The notes beneath the pieces were generated by a model. That model did no database searches. It saw nothing but the letters and a program-made list of their open reading frames with translations, and was not told the origin of the DNA. Below are positions 42,422-51,571 of a stretch of 64,000 bases of DNA, piece by piece (position 1 is the first letter of the stretch; each line of letters begins with the position of its first letter). The stretch spans positions 1 through 64,000 of the forward strand of contig NZ_JAVALS010000012.1 of NCBI RefSeq assembly GCF_030731045.1. The letters are read 5' to 3'. The translations under genes and the position numbers were made by a program. Origin of the DNA: Arthrobacter horti (lineage in GTDB: Bacteria; Actinomycetota; Actinomycetes; Actinomycetales; Micrococcaceae).

Positions 42422-45079
42422 ATGAGCGTACGTAGCACCCCGGAGGGCACACTGGCCGGCACCCCGGCCGGCACCCGACGGATCGTCGTCGTCGGCGGAG
42501 GTCCAGCGGCCCACCGCTTCGTGGAGGCCATGGCCGCCCGCGGCCTGGACGGCCGCTCACTCACGGTCCTCTCCGAGGAGAATTACCTGCCGTATGACCG
42601 CGTGAACCTCGGCAAGGCCCTGACCGGTCACGCGGACCTCACCCTCGGCGATCCCTCCTTCTGGGCGGACGAGCGGGTGAGCCTGCGGCTCGGCTCGCGG
42701 GCCGTCCGTCTGGACCTCGACGCCCGCACCGTGCACACCCGGGACGGCGCGGAACACCCGTACGACGAGCTTGTGCTCGCCACCGGCTCGGACGCCGCCC
42801 CGCTCCCCTTCCCGGGCGCAGCTTCCGCCCACGTCTACCGCACCCTGGACGACGTGCACGGGCTCAAGCGAGCGCTCACCCTCCTGTCCCGTTCCCTCGG
42901 GCGCAAGCCCCACGTCGTCGTCATCGGCGGAGGCCTGCTCGGCATCGAGGCCGCCGCCGGCGCCCTCGAACTCGGTGCAGAGTCCTCCGTGGTAAACCGC
43001 AGCGGCTGGCTCATGAATGCCCAGCTCGACGAGGGCGCCGGCCAGGCGCTCGGCCGCCTGATCGCGGGCCAGGGCTTCGCCGTGCACACCGGCACTGCGC
43101 CATCAGCGGTGCTGACGGACGACGACGGCGCGGTCACCGGCGTCGAGCTTGCCGACGGCCGGGTGCTCCCCGCCGACCTCGTGGTCGCCGCCGTGGGCAT
43201 CCGCCCACGCGATGAGCTCGCCCGCCGGGCCAATGAGGACGCCCTGGCCGGCGGCGGCGCCGCACCGTTCAGCGTGGGCCCGCGAGGCGGCGTCGTGATC
43301 TCCGAGGACTGCTCCACTGGTGTTCCCCGTGTCTGGGCGGTGGGCGAGGTGGCCAGTTTCGGCGGTGAGTGCGTGGGCCTGGTGGCCCCCGCGAACGCCA
43401 TGGCGGAGGTGGTGGCGGACCGGCTGCACGGCGGGTCCGCGGCGTTCCCCGGCTTCGACACGGCCACCAAGCTCAAGCTCTCCGGCGTGGACGTGGCGAG
43501 CTTCGGCGACGCCTTCGCCGCCACGCCCGGCGCCCTGGAGATCGTCTACGCGGACCCGGCCCGCGGCGTCTACCAGAAGGTGGTCACCACGGATGACGCC
43601 CGGACCCTCCTAGGCGGCATCTTCGTGGGCGATGCGGCGCCCTACCAGGGGCTGCGGCCCCTGCTGGGCCGTGAGCTCCCGGCCGAACCCGGTGCCTTCC
43701 TCACCGCCGCCGGCGGAGGCTCCGCTCCGGAGACGGAGCTGCCGGACGACGCCGTCCTGTGCTCCTGCAACAACGTCACGGCCGGGGCCATCCGGGACGC
43801 CGTGGGCGGCTGCGGGGCGTGCGAGGGCTCGGCGCCCGTGCAGGAACTCGGCGAGCTGAAGGGGTGCACCCGGGCCGGGACGCAGTGCGGTTCCTGCGTG
43901 CCGATGCTCAAGAAGCTCCTGGAGAAGGAACTGACCACGGCCGGCGTGACCGTCTCCAAGGCCCTGTGCGAACACTTCGCGCTGTCCCGCCAGGAGCTCT
44001 TCGACGCCATCCGGGTCCTGCAGCTCACCTCCTTCGAGGAGGTGCTGCACCGTTACGGCAGCGGCGCGGGCTGCGACATCTGCAAGCCGACCGTCGCCAA
44101 CATCCTGGCCAGCCAAAACAGCGCCTACGTCCTGGACGCCGGCCGCGGCACACTGCAGGACACCAATGACCGCGCTCTGGCGAACATGCAGAAGGACGGC
44201 AGCTACTCGGTGGTCCCGCGCATCCCCGGCGGCGAGATCACGCCGGAGAAGCTCGCCGTGATCGCCTCCGTGGCGCAGCAGTACGGGCTCTACACCAAGA
44301 TCACCGGCGGCCAGCGCATCGACCTCTTCGGAGCCCGCCTGGAACAGCTTCCGGAGATCTGGAAGATCCTCATCGACGCGGGTATGGAGTCCGGCCAGGC
44401 GTACGGCAAGAGCCTGCGCACCGTGAAGAGCTGCGTCGGGTCCACCTGGTGCCGCTACGGGGTCCAGGACTCGGTGAGCATGGCGATCCGGCTCGAGCTG
44501 CGCTACCGCGGCCTGCGGAGCCCGCACAAGCTCAAGCTGGGCGTCTCCGGCTGCGCCCGCGAATGCGCGGAGGCCCGCGGCAAGGACGTGGGCGTCATCG
44601 CCACGGCCGACGGCTGGAATCTGTACGTGGGCGGTAACGGCGGTGCCACCCCCTCGCACGCCCAGCTGCTGGCGCAGGGCCTGGATGACGAGACCCTCAT
44701 CCGCTACATCGACCGCTATTTCATGTACTACATCCGCACCGCGGACCGCCTCCAGCGCACCGCCCGCTGGCAGGAGGAGCTGGACGGCGGTCTGGAGCAG
44801 GTGCGCCGGGTGGTGCTGGAGGACTCGCTCGGCATCGCCGCGGAACTGGAGGACGCCATGGCCCGGCACGTGGACTCCTATGAGGACGAGTGGGCGGCCA
44901 CCCTGAAGGACCCGGAGCGCCTGCGCCGCTTCCGTGCCTTCGTCAACGCCCCGGACACGGCGGACGACTCGATCGTCCACGTCAGCGAACGCGAACAGAT
45001 CCGCCCCGCCACGGACCCCGAGCGGGTCCTGCTCGGGGCGACCATCCCGGTGCGCGGCACGGAAGGGGACCTGCGATGA
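42422..45079 (+). CDS. nirB: NAD(P)H-dependent assimilatory nitrite reductase, large subunit
   Basis: An 885-residue cytosolic enzyme reducing nitrite to ammonium. Order of domains: FAD-binding (IVVVGGGPAAHRFVEA, ENYLPYDRVNLGKAL), NAD-binding (VVVIGGGLLGIEAAAGALE), BFD [2Fe-2S] domain with Cys pairs (CSCNNVTAG ... GTQCGSCVP) at about 440-510, then ferredoxin-like and siroheme/[4Fe-4S] halves with the four cluster Cys in SCVGSTWCRYG and GVSGCARECAE. GAGGAA lies upstream of the ATG, with a ~20-nt leader. The stop overlaps the methyltransferase ATG by 4 nt, linking nitrite reduction to siroheme supply. Confidence 0.95.
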   Translation: MSVRSTPEGTLAGTPAGTRRIVVVGGGPAAHRFVEAMAARGLDGRSLTVLSEENYLPYDRVNLGKALTGHADLTLGDPSFWADERVSLRLGSRAVRLDLDARTVHTRDGAEHPYDELVLATGSDAAPLPFPGAASAHVYRTLDDVHGLKRALTLLSRSLGRKPHVVVIGGGLLGIEAAAGALELGAESSVVNRSGWLMNAQLDEGAGQALGRLIAGQGFAVHTGTAPSAVLTDDDGAVTGVELADGRVLPADLVVAAVGIRPRDELARRANEDALAGGGAAPFSVGPRGGVVISEDCSTGVPRVWAVGEVASFGGECVGLVAPANAMAEVVADRLHGGSAAFPGFDTATKLKLSGVDVASFGDAFAATPGALEIVYADPARGVYQKVVTTDDARTLLGGIFVGDAAPYQGLRPLLGRELPAEPGAFLTAAGGGSAPETELPDDAVLCSCNNVTAGAIRDAVGGCGACEGSAPVQELGELKGCTRAGTQCGSCVPMLKKLLEKELTTAGVTVSKALCEHFALSRQELFDAIRVLQLTSFEEVLHRYGSGAGCDICKPTVANILASQNSAYVLDAGRGTLQDTNDRALANMQKDGSYSVVPRIPGGEITPEKLAVIASVAQQYGLYTKITGGQRIDLFGARLEQLPEIWKILIDAGMESGQAYGKSLRTVKSCVGSTWCRYGVQDSVSMAIRLELRYRGLRSPHKLKLGVSGCARECAEARGKDVGVIATADGWNLYVGGNGGATPSHAQLLAQGLDDETLIRYIDRYFMYYIRTADRLQRTARWQEELDGGLEQVRRVVLEDSLGIAAELEDAMARHVDSYEDEWAATLKDPERLRRFRAFVNAPDTADDSIVHVSEREQIRPATDPERVLLGATIPVRGTEGDLR

Positions 45080-46119
45080 TGCTGGAACTCAGCCTGGAGG
45101 GACTGAACGTCCTGCTCCTAGGCGAGCCCGGTGCCACGCGCCAGGCGCTGGCCCGCTACCGGCGGGAGGGCGCCGTCGTGGCCCACTTAGCCTCCCCGGC
45201 CGCCTTCCTGCGCGCCGGGCTGCCGGGCCGCGTGAGCCTGGTGGCCGTCGTCGCGCCGTCCGTGCGGCCGGGCGCCGGAGGGCGCGTGCACGACGGCGTG
45301 TGGCAGGGCATCGTGGACCACTACCGCGCCGCCGGGGTGCCGGTGGTGCGGGAACCGGCCGCGGGATCCCGCGGCGTCGTGACGCTGGTGGGCGGCGGCT
45401 GCGGTGCAGAAGGGCTGCTCACCCGGGACGCCCTGGACGCCCTCCGGGACGCGGATGTGGTCCTCTACGACCGGCTCGGCCCCTGGGAGTCCCTGCCCGC
45501 GCTCAGCACGGCCGAACTGGTGGACGTCGGGAAGCTGCCCGGCCATCACAAGGTGCCACAGGAGGAGATCAACGCCTTGCTCGTGGAACAGGCCCGGGCC
45601 GGCGCCAATGTGGTGCGGCTCAAGGGCGGGGACCCGTACGTGTTCGGCCGTGGGAGCGAGGAACTGGATGCCTGCACGGCCGCGAACGTGCCCGTCCGGG
45701 TGGTTTCCGGCGTGAGCAGCGCGATCGCGGTCCCGGCGGCCGCGGGCATCCCGGTGACCCAGCGCGGCGTGAGCCATTGCTTCACCGTGATCTCCGGCCA
45801 TGCGCCGCTCTCCTCCGCCGAGCATGCGCACCTGGCCGGCCTCGGCGGCACGCTGGTGGTGCTCATGGGGGTGGCGAATCTGCCGCATCTGGCGGCGGGA
45901 CTCCGGCGCGCCGGGATGGCGAACTCCACGCCGCTCGCCGTCATAGAACGAGGTCACCATGTGGACCAGCGCGTGACCCTGACAGAATTGGGCCGGGCCG
46001 AGCGGGACACCGCCGGCTGCGGCAACCCGGCCGTGATCGTGATCGGCGACGTCGTCCGGCAGGCCCCGGACTCCGGAGCCCGGCTGGTGGCCCACGCCAC
46101 GGCCGTGGACACCGCATGA
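45076..46119 (+). CDS. cobA: Uroporphyrinogen-III C-methyltransferase with degenerate N-terminal extension
   Basis: Makes precorrin-2 from uroporphyrinogen III, the first step to siroheme. The SUMT domain covers about 98-335 of 347 residues: VTLVGGGCGAEGLLTRDALDALRDADVVLYDRLG, VRLKGGDPYVFGRGSEE, VSGVSSAIAVPAAAGIPVTQRG and a YVP-type end. The ~95-residue N-terminus (LEGLNVLLLGEPGATRQALARYRREGA) resembles the CysG dehydrogenase/ferrochelatase Rossmann part but without its glycine cluster and second half. It may be a vestige, so precorrin-2 oxidation and chelation would need another gene. ATGA overlaps on both sides. Confidence 0.9.
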   Translation: MMLELSLEGLNVLLLGEPGATRQALARYRREGAVVAHLASPAAFLRAGLPGRVSLVAVVAPSVRPGAGGRVHDGVWQGIVDHYRAAGVPVVREPAAGSRGVVTLVGGGCGAEGLLTRDALDALRDADVVLYDRLGPWESLPALSTAELVDVGKLPGHHKVPQEEINALLVEQARAGANVVRLKGGDPYVFGRGSEELDACTAANVPVRVVSGVSSAIAVPAAAGIPVTQRGVSHCFTVISGHAPLSSAEHAHLAGLGGTLVVLMGVANLPHLAAGLRRAGMANSTPLAVIERGHHVDQRVTLTELGRAERDTAGCGNPAVIVIGDVVRQAPDSGARLVAHATAVDTA

Positions 46120-47282
46120 CCGCTCAGGCACTCCGACGACAGGACAGCATGGACAGCAGCACTCCCCCGCCCGCCGCAGCGGAGCCCTCCCTGAAGGGGT
46201 TCACGATCGGCGTGACCTCGCACCGCCGCTCCGAGGACCTCATCCAGGCTCTGGAGCGCCGCGGCGCTCAGGTGCTGCACGCTCCTGCCCTGGCGATCGC
46301 GCCAGTGGAGCAGGACGTGGAACTGATCGCGGACACCGCGCGCGTCATCGACGCCCGGCCCGAGCTGTGCCTCGTGACCACGGCATACGGGGTGCGGCGC
46401 TGGCTGGAGGTGGCGGACGCCGCGGGGCTCGGCGAAGACCTGCAGGAGACCTTGTCCGCCTGCTCGCTGTACGTCCGTGGCCCCAAGGCCCGCGGCGCCG
46501 TGCGGGCCGCCGGACTGGCGGACGTGGGCATCTCCCATGACGAGACCACCGCCACGCTCGTGGACCTGGTGCTCGCCGACGCGGGCGGGCGCCTGGACGG
46601 CCAGCGGGTGGTCATGCAGCTGCACGGCTACACCGACACCACCCAGCTGGACCGCCTGCGCGACGCCGGCGCGGAGCTCCTCACGGTGACCCCCTACCGC
46701 TGGGTGGCGCCGGAGGGAGGCGAACGGCTGGAGGCGTTGATCGAGGCCGTGTGCGACGGCGCGGTGGACGTCGTGACATTCACCAGTGCCCCCGCGGTGG
46801 ACGCCCTCTTCAGCCGCGCCCACGAGATGGGCCGCCACGCGGAGCTCCTCGCGGCGTTCCGGAACCGGGCGGCCACGGCCGCCGTCGGGCCCGTCACCGC
46901 GGCTCCCCTGGAGGCCGCCGGCCTGAGCCCGTGGATCCCGGACCGCTTCCGGATGGGTGCGATGGTCAAGCTCGTGACGGACAATCTGCTCCGCCGGCAG
47001 GTCCGGACCCTCAGCACCGCGTGCGGGCTCGTGGAATTGCGCGGGCGCTCCGTTCTGGTGGCCGGGACCGAGGTGTCCCTGACCCCCACGGCGCTCCTGC
47101 TCCTCCGCGCTCTGTTCGAAGTGGGCGGCGCCGTGGTCACCCGGGAGACCCTGGCCGGGCTCCTGTCCCAGGACGGCCCGGGCCACGCCCTGGACACCGC
47201 GGTGAACCGGCTCCGCTCCGCGCTCCCGGACGGGAGCCTGGTCCAGACCGTGGTGAAGCGCGGATACCGACTGCGGGTCTGA
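46116..47282 (+). CDS. Uroporphyrinogen-III synthase (HemD) fused to an OmpR-type winged-helix domain
   Basis: 388 residues. A HemD domain (about 28-285; FTIGVTSHRRSEDLIQALERRGAQVLHAPAL, VVTFTSAPAVDALFSRA, AAVGPVTAAPLEAAG) is followed by a DNA-binding winged helix (about 310-388; VSLTPTALLLLRALFEVGGAVVTRETLAGLL, ALDTAVNRLRSAL, VKRGYRLRV). A similar fusion is known beside nitrite/nitrate genes in Mycobacterium (Rv0260c). It may act as a synthase, a regulator, or both; no receiver domain is present. Start at 46116 (ATGA overlap); MDSSTPPP at 46149 is an alternative. Confidence 0.88.
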   Translation: MTAQALRRQDSMDSSTPPPAAAEPSLKGFTIGVTSHRRSEDLIQALERRGAQVLHAPALAIAPVEQDVELIADTARVIDARPELCLVTTAYGVRRWLEVADAAGLGEDLQETLSACSLYVRGPKARGAVRAAGLADVGISHDETTATLVDLVLADAGGRLDGQRVVMQLHGYTDTTQLDRLRDAGAELLTVTPYRWVAPEGGERLEALIEAVCDGAVDVVTFTSAPAVDALFSRAHEMGRHAELLAAFRNRAATAAVGPVTAAPLEAAGLSPWIPDRFRMGAMVKLVTDNLLRRQVRTLSTACGLVELRGRSVLVAGTEVSLTPTALLLLRALFEVGGAVVTRETLAGLLSQDGPGHALDTAVNRLRSALPDGSLVQTVVKRGYRLRV

Positions 47283-47285
47283 CGC

Positions 47286-47347
47286 AGTGAGTGCTCAGTT
47301 GTGGCGGCATTCTCCGCCGGGACGTCGCCACAACTGAGCAGTCAACG
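47286..47347. repeat. Dispersed palindromic element, copy A
   Basis: Arms with the shared core TGCTCAGTTGTGGCG (about 47287-47306 and its complement 47326-47346) around a ~19-nt loop. The same palindrome with C for G in the core (TGCTCACTTGTGG) occurs at 58799-58867. It lies directly behind the hemD-fusion stop codon. Confidence 0.75.
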
Positions 47348-47363
47348 CCGCTGGCAGGCAAAG

Positions 47364-47405
47364 AAAAACCCCTGGTCAGCGGCGTGATTTCCGCCGACCA
47401 GGGGT
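47364..47405 (-). terminator. Rho-independent terminator of tRNA-Asn copy 2
   Basis: CCCCTGGTC/GACCAGGGG stem with a minus-strand TTTTT tail, essentially the same element as at 34554-34595; only the interior loop differs. Confidence 0.85.
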
Positions 47406-47412
47406 TCAGTTG

Positions 47413-47485
47413 CTCCTCCTGCTGGACTTGAACCAGCAACCCTTCGATTAACAGTCGAATGCTCTGCCAATTGAGCTAAGGAGGA
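47413..47485 (-). tRNA. tRNA-Asn (anticodon GTT), copy 2
   Basis: Identical over its 73 nt to the copy at 34603-34675, with the same GTT anticodon, discriminator G and no encoded CCA. The downstream terminator is duplicated as well. Confidence 0.95.
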
Positions 47486-47561
47486 TCGCGAAGCGGGTAT
47501 AACTTTACCAGAGCCTGGACGGAAGCTGAAATCGGTGTCTCTTCGCCTCCGCCGGAACCGC

Positions 47562-49463
47562 TCAAGCGTTCTGCCGCAACGAGCGCCGCTGCATCTCCAG
47601 ACCCAGCAACTGCCGGTTCAGATCCTGCACCACGGCGGGGTCCGCGTCGACGCCCATACGCTGCAACTGACCCAGCAGATCCGCCTTCTGGCGCGTGATG
47701 TCGAGTTCGAACAGCCGGGCCAGGATGTCGCGGCAGGCGCGCCGCAGAGCCTCCTCATCGGCCGCGGGAATCATCGCCACGGCCAGTTCGGACACCAGCG
47801 CCCTCAGCGGCTCCGGCACCTCTTCCCGCACGGCCTCCACCCAGCTCACCGGGTCTCCCGTCCGCGCCGTGCCAACCGCGCGGATCGCCGTGTGGACCGC
47901 TTGGTACGCGGGCACCACGAAATGCATGGCCGCGAACGGCGGCCAGTGCGCGTCGTCGAGCACCTGTGGCTGCTGCAGCGCCACCTCCAGCGCCTGGCGC
48001 TCCATGGCGGCCGCCGGATCCTTCGGGTCCGGGCGGCTGTACAGCGGAGTCTCCGGCTCGGCAGGGCTGCCGGGCTCCTCCCGGAACGACGGCGACGAAT
48101 CGCCGCCGCGCGACGACAGCCCACCGCTGCCGCGTCGGATGGCGGCCTGAACGCTCCGGGAGACGTCCTCCATGGTCATTCCCAGCCAGCCGGCCAGTTC
48201 ACGCGTGTACGCCGGGCGCAGGGAGCTGTCCCTGATCTGGGCGACGATGGGCGCAGCCTCGCGCAGCGCCGCGACGCGGCCCTCCACGGTGTTCAGATCG
48301 TGCTTCTTCAGGCCCACACGGATGGCGAACTCGAAGAGCGGACGGCGGCTGTCGATGAGGTCCTTGACCGCCTGGTCCCCCCGGTGCTGCCGCAGCTCAC
48401 ACGGATCGGCCCCGCTCGGTTCCACGGCCACATAGGTCTGCGCGACGAAGCGCTGGTCCTCCGCGAAGGCGCGCAGTGCGGCCTTCTGGCCCGCGGCGTC
48501 GCCGTCGAAGGTGAAGACCACCTCGCCGCCGGAGCCGTCATCGGAGAGCAGCCGGCGGACGATCTTGATGTGGTCCCCGCCGAACGCCGTGCCACAAGTG
48601 GCCACGGCCGTGCCGACCCCGGCCAGGTGACAGGCCATCACGTCCGTGTAGCCCTCCACCACCACCAGTTGGCGGGACTTCACGATCTCCCGCTTGGCCT
48701 GGTCGATGCCGTAGAGGACCTGGGACTTCTTGTAGAGCGGGGTCTCCGGGGTGTTGAGGTACTTGGGGCCTTTGTCGTCCTCGAAGAGCTTGCGGGCGCC
48801 GAAGCCGATGACGTCCCCGGTGATGTCCTTGATGGGCCAGATGAGGCGGCCACGGAAGCGGTCGTACATCCGGGTGGTCCCCTCACGGCTGGAGAACATG
48901 CCGGTCTGGACCAGTTCCTCGTCCCGGAAGCCCTTGGTGCGCAGGTGGCCCAGGAGGCCGTCCCAGCCTTGCGGGGCGAAGCCGACGCCGAACTGTTCGG
49001 CGGCGTTGCGGTCGAAGCCGCGCTCGGCCAGGAAGCGGCGGCCCTCGATGGCGCCGGGGGTCAGGAGCTGGGCGGTGAAGAACTCCGCGGCGATCTTGTG
49101 TGCATCCAGCAGACGCTGCCGCTTGCCCACGTCTTCGCGCCGCGGTCCGCTCCCGCCGTCCTCATAGCGCAGTTCGATGCCGACGCGGGCCGCGAGCTTC
49201 TCCACGGTCTCGGTGAAGGAGAGGTGGTCCATCTTCTGCACGAAGGAGATGACGTCGCCGCTCTCACCGCAGCCGAAGCAGTGGTAGGTGCCTACCTGGG
49301 GGCGCACGTGGAAGCTGGGGCTGCGCTCATCGTGGAAGGGGCACAGGCCCTTGAATGAGCCGATCCCGGCGCCACGGAGCGTGACGTAGCCGTCCACCAC
49401 TTCCTTGATGTCGGTGCGCTGGCGGACCGTCTCGATGTCTTCCCGTTTGATCAGCCCAGCCAC
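47562..49463 (-). CDS. dnaG: DNA primase
   Basis: Synthesises RNA primers for replication. 633 residues: zinc-binding domain with Cys41, His44, Cys62 and Cys65 ([24 protein letters not shown]), the RNA-polymerase core with the Toprim motifs ([23 protein letters not shown]), and a C-terminal helicase-binding region. The GTG start at 49461-49463 is preceded 6 nt upstream by TAGGAT (49470-49475) and no Shine-Dalgarno, so it is probably leaderless. Unlike many bacteria it is not joined to rpoD and rpsU here. Confidence 0.96.
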   Translation of the reverse strand: MAGLIKREDIETVRQRTDIKEVVDGYVTLRGAGIGSFKGLCPFHDERSPSFHVRPQVGTYHCFGCGESGDVISFVQKMDHLSFTETVEKLAARVGIELRYEDGGSGPRREDVGKRQRLLDAHKIAAEFFTAQLLTPGAIEGRRFLAERGFDRNAAEQFGVGFAPQGWDGLLGHLRTKGFRDEELVQTGMFSSREGTTRMYDRFRGRLIWPIKDITGDVIGFGARKLFEDDKGPKYLNTPETPLYKKSQVLYGIDQAKREIVKSRQLVVVEGYTDVMACHLAGVGTAVATCGTAFGGDHIKIVRRLLSDDGSGGEVVFTFDGDAAGQKAALRAFAEDQRFVAQTYVAVEPSGADPCELRQHRGDQAVKDLIDSRRPLFEFAIRVGLKKHDLNTVEGRVAALREAAPIVAQIRDSSLRPAYTRELAGWLGMTMEDVSRSVQAAIRRGSGGLSSRGGDSSPSFREEPGSPAEPETPLYSRPDPKDPAAAMERQALEVALQQPQVLDDAHWPPFAAMHFVVPAYQAVHTAIRAVGTARTGDPVSWVEAVREEVPEPLRALVSELAVAMIPAADEEALRRACRDILARLFELDITRQKADLLGQLQRMGVDADPAVVQDLNRQLLGLEMQRRSLRQNA

Positions 49464-49519
49464 ATCACCATCCTATGACTCCGTGGCAAATCGGCAGGTG
49501 GCCACGGCCACCCTGTGGA

Positions 49520-50785
49520 TCACCACAAGGACGGCAGGCTCCCCACCAGACGCTCATGCATGCTCAGGGCTGAGGCGTCCGTCAGTGAGGCGACCTGGTC
49601 GATCACCACACGGAACCGCGCGTCGTCGTCCGCAGCCGCGCGCCAGTCCGCTGCGAACATCGGCTCCAGATGTGTGTCCCCCGTGGCGTTGAGCGCACTC
49701 ACCAGTGCGTGCAGGACCTCCCGCTGACGTTCGTAGATGGGCTGCCGGTGGTCCGTGGTCATGACGAAGGTGGTGGCCAGGCCCTTCATGACCGCGATCT
49801 CCATCACGGTCTCCTGCGGCACCATGAGCTGGGCGTTGTAGCGCGTCAGCCGGTCCGGGCCGTACACGGAACGGGTGCTCTCCAGGGCGCTCTGGCAGAA
49901 GCGGCCGATGAGCTGGCTGGTCATGTTCTTCAGGGCGGCCATAGATTTCCGGCTGCCGTCCGCCTCCCGCACCCAGACCGGAGTGGCCTCCAGGCGGGCC
50001 AGGGCGGCGTCCACCTCGGCGGGGTCTGCGTGCGGCAGATACCACTGGCGGGTGTAGCCGACCACGCGGGCACGGTGGTCCGGGTTGTCCATCCAGCGCA
50101 GCTGGAAGTGCCCGGCGACGACGGCGTCCTCCACATCATGCACGGAGTAGGAGATGTCATCCGCCAGGTCCATCACCTGCGCCTCGATGCAGGTCTGGCC
50201 GGCCGGGGCGTTGTCCCGGATCCAGTCGAAGATGGGGACGTCGTCCGTGTAGGCGCCGAACTTGCTGGTGCGCTGGCCGTGGATCACGGGCGCGTCCGCG
50301 GCCTGCCACGGGTACTTGCAGGACGCGTCCAGACTGGCGCGGGTGAGATTCAGGCCGGCGGGGCCGCCGTCCGAGGTCAGGACCTTCGGCTCCAGCCGGG
50401 TCAGGAGACGGAGTGTCTGGGCGTTGCCCTCGAAACCACCGATGTCATGGGCGATCTCGTTGAGTGCGGACTCCCCGTTGTGGCCGAAGGGCGGATGGCC
50501 GAGGTCGTGGGCCAGGCAGGCCGTGTCCACCACGTCAGGGTCGCAGCCGAGGGTCCGGCCGAGTTCGCGGCCCACCTGTGCCACTTCCAGGCTGTGGGTC
50601 AGGCGAGTGCGGACGAAATCGTCCGTGTCCGGCGCGACCACCTGGGTCTTGGCGCCGAGGCGCCGGAGGGCCGAGGAGTGCAGGACGCGGGCCCGGTCAC
50701 GCTCGAAGTCCGAGCGGTAGGTGCTCTTGGGCGGCTCCGCGACCCAGCGCTCGGAGGCGTGGACGGGGTACTGGGCGTCACTCAC
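49520..50785 (-). CDS. dgt: Deoxyguanosinetriphosphate triphosphohydrolase-like protein
   Basis: HD-domain dNTPase of 421 residues that removes triphosphate from dNTPs. HD metal ligands: His64 (RTRLTHSLEVAQ), His93-Asp94 (LAHDLGHPPFGHNGE) and a later Asp (DLADDISYSVHDVED). The N-terminal YRSDFERDRARVLHSSALRRLGAKTQV is typical. Leaderless GTG start: TACACT (50792-50797) is 6 nt upstream. It lies upstream of dnaG on the same strand, the normal actinobacterial pairing. Confidence 0.92.
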   Translation of the reverse strand: MSDAQYPVHASERWVAEPPKSTYRSDFERDRARVLHSSALRRLGAKTQVVAPDTDDFVRTRLTHSLEVAQVGRELGRTLGCDPDVVDTACLAHDLGHPPFGHNGESALNEIAHDIGGFEGNAQTLRLLTRLEPKVLTSDGGPAGLNLTRASLDASCKYPWQAADAPVIHGQRTSKFGAYTDDVPIFDWIRDNAPAGQTCIEAQVMDLADDISYSVHDVEDAVVAGHFQLRWMDNPDHRARVVGYTRQWYLPHADPAEVDAALARLEATPVWVREADGSRKSMAALKNMTSQLIGRFCQSALESTRSVYGPDRLTRYNAQLMVPQETVMEIAVMKGLATTFVMTTDHRQPIYERQREVLHALVSALNATGDTHLEPMFAADWRAAADDDARFRVVIDQVASLTDASALSMHERLVGSLPSLW

Positions 50786-50830
50786 GGTCTCAGTGTATTG
50801 CGGTGCTTGGTCTCCGCCCTGATGCCCCCG

Positions 50831-50920
50831 CCGAAACAGTCGGTTTCCGCTGAAACAGTGTGGTTAAACCACTGTCTCAGCGGAAACCCACTGTTTCAGC
50901 GGAAACCGACTGTTTCACGG
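50831..50920. repeat. Cluster of 19-bp repeats in mixed orientation
   Basis: Unit CACTGTTTCAGCGGAAACC occurs inverted at 50842-50860, direct at 50870-50888 (one mismatch) and direct at 50889-50907. Partial copies flank it at 50831-50841 and 50908-50920. The centre TGGTTAAACCA (50861-50871) is itself nearly palindromic. The array lies between dgt and the response-regulator gene, 27 nt past the latter's stop codon. Confidence 0.85.
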
Positions 50921-50947
50921 AAGTCACGTGGGGCGTCATGTCCTGGA

Positions 50948-51571
50948 CTACAGCAGCCAGCCGTTCTCCGCGGCGATCCGGGCTGCGTCACCGCGGGTCC
51001 GGCCGCCGGTCTTGGCCATGGCCGACGAGAGGTGATTGCGCACCGTGCCCTCGGAGAGGAAGACCTCCCGGGCGATGTCCGCCACGGTCCCGCCACCGGC
51101 CGCCACGCGGAGCACGTCCACCTCGCGGACGGTGAGGGGCGACTCCCCCGCCACGAGCGACTCGGCCGCCAGGGAGGGGTCGACGACGCGCAGCCCGGAA
51201 CGCACGCGGCGCACCGCATCCGCGAGCTGCTTTGCCGGGGTGTCCTTGACCACGAACCCCGCGGCGCCCGCCTGAAGCGCCCTCCGGACATACCCCGGGC
51301 GGCCGAAGGTGGTCACCATCAGCACGCGGCACGACGGCGCCTGCTTGCGCAGGAGCTCGGCTGCGCACAGCCCGTCCATACCGGGCATCTGGACGTCCAG
51401 GAGCGCCACGTCGGCGGAGTGCTCCAGGACCGCCGCCACGGCGCTCTCCCCATCACCGGCCTCGGCCACCACGTCGATGTCCGGTTCCAGCCCCAGCAGG
51501 GCGGCGAGCGCACCCCGGACCAGGGCCTGGTCGTCCGCGATGACCAGGCGGATCGCTTGCTCCGCCGTCAC
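50948..51571 (-). CDS. NarL/LuxR-type response regulator
   Basis: 207 residues: receiver domain with Asp13-Asp14, phospho-acceptor Asp59 (VALLDVQMPG) and Lys109, followed by a LuxR helix-turn-helix (LTVREVDVLRVAAGGGTVADIAREVFLSEGTVRNHLSSAMAKTGGRTR). It pairs with the DesK-type kinase upstream; its GTG start overlaps the kinase stop by 4 nt (GTGA). The dyads at 54599-54627, in front of the ABC exporter genes, are its most likely target. Confidence 0.92.
   Translation of the reverse strand: MTAEQAIRLVIADDQALVRGALAALLGLEPDIDVVAEAGDGESAVAAVLEHSADVALLDVQMPGMDGLCAAELLRKQAPSCRVLMVTTFGRPGYVRRALQAGAAGFVVKDTPAKQLADAVRRVRSGLRVVDPSLAAESLVAGESPLTVREVDVLRVAAGGGTVADIAREVFLSEGTVRNHLSSAMAKTGGRTRGDAARIAAENGWLL

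Noticed and set aside
50831..50920. Possible CRISPR remnant or replication iterons
   Set aside because: Units are in mixed orientation, contiguous, and lie between ordinary chromosomal genes with no replication initiator nearby.
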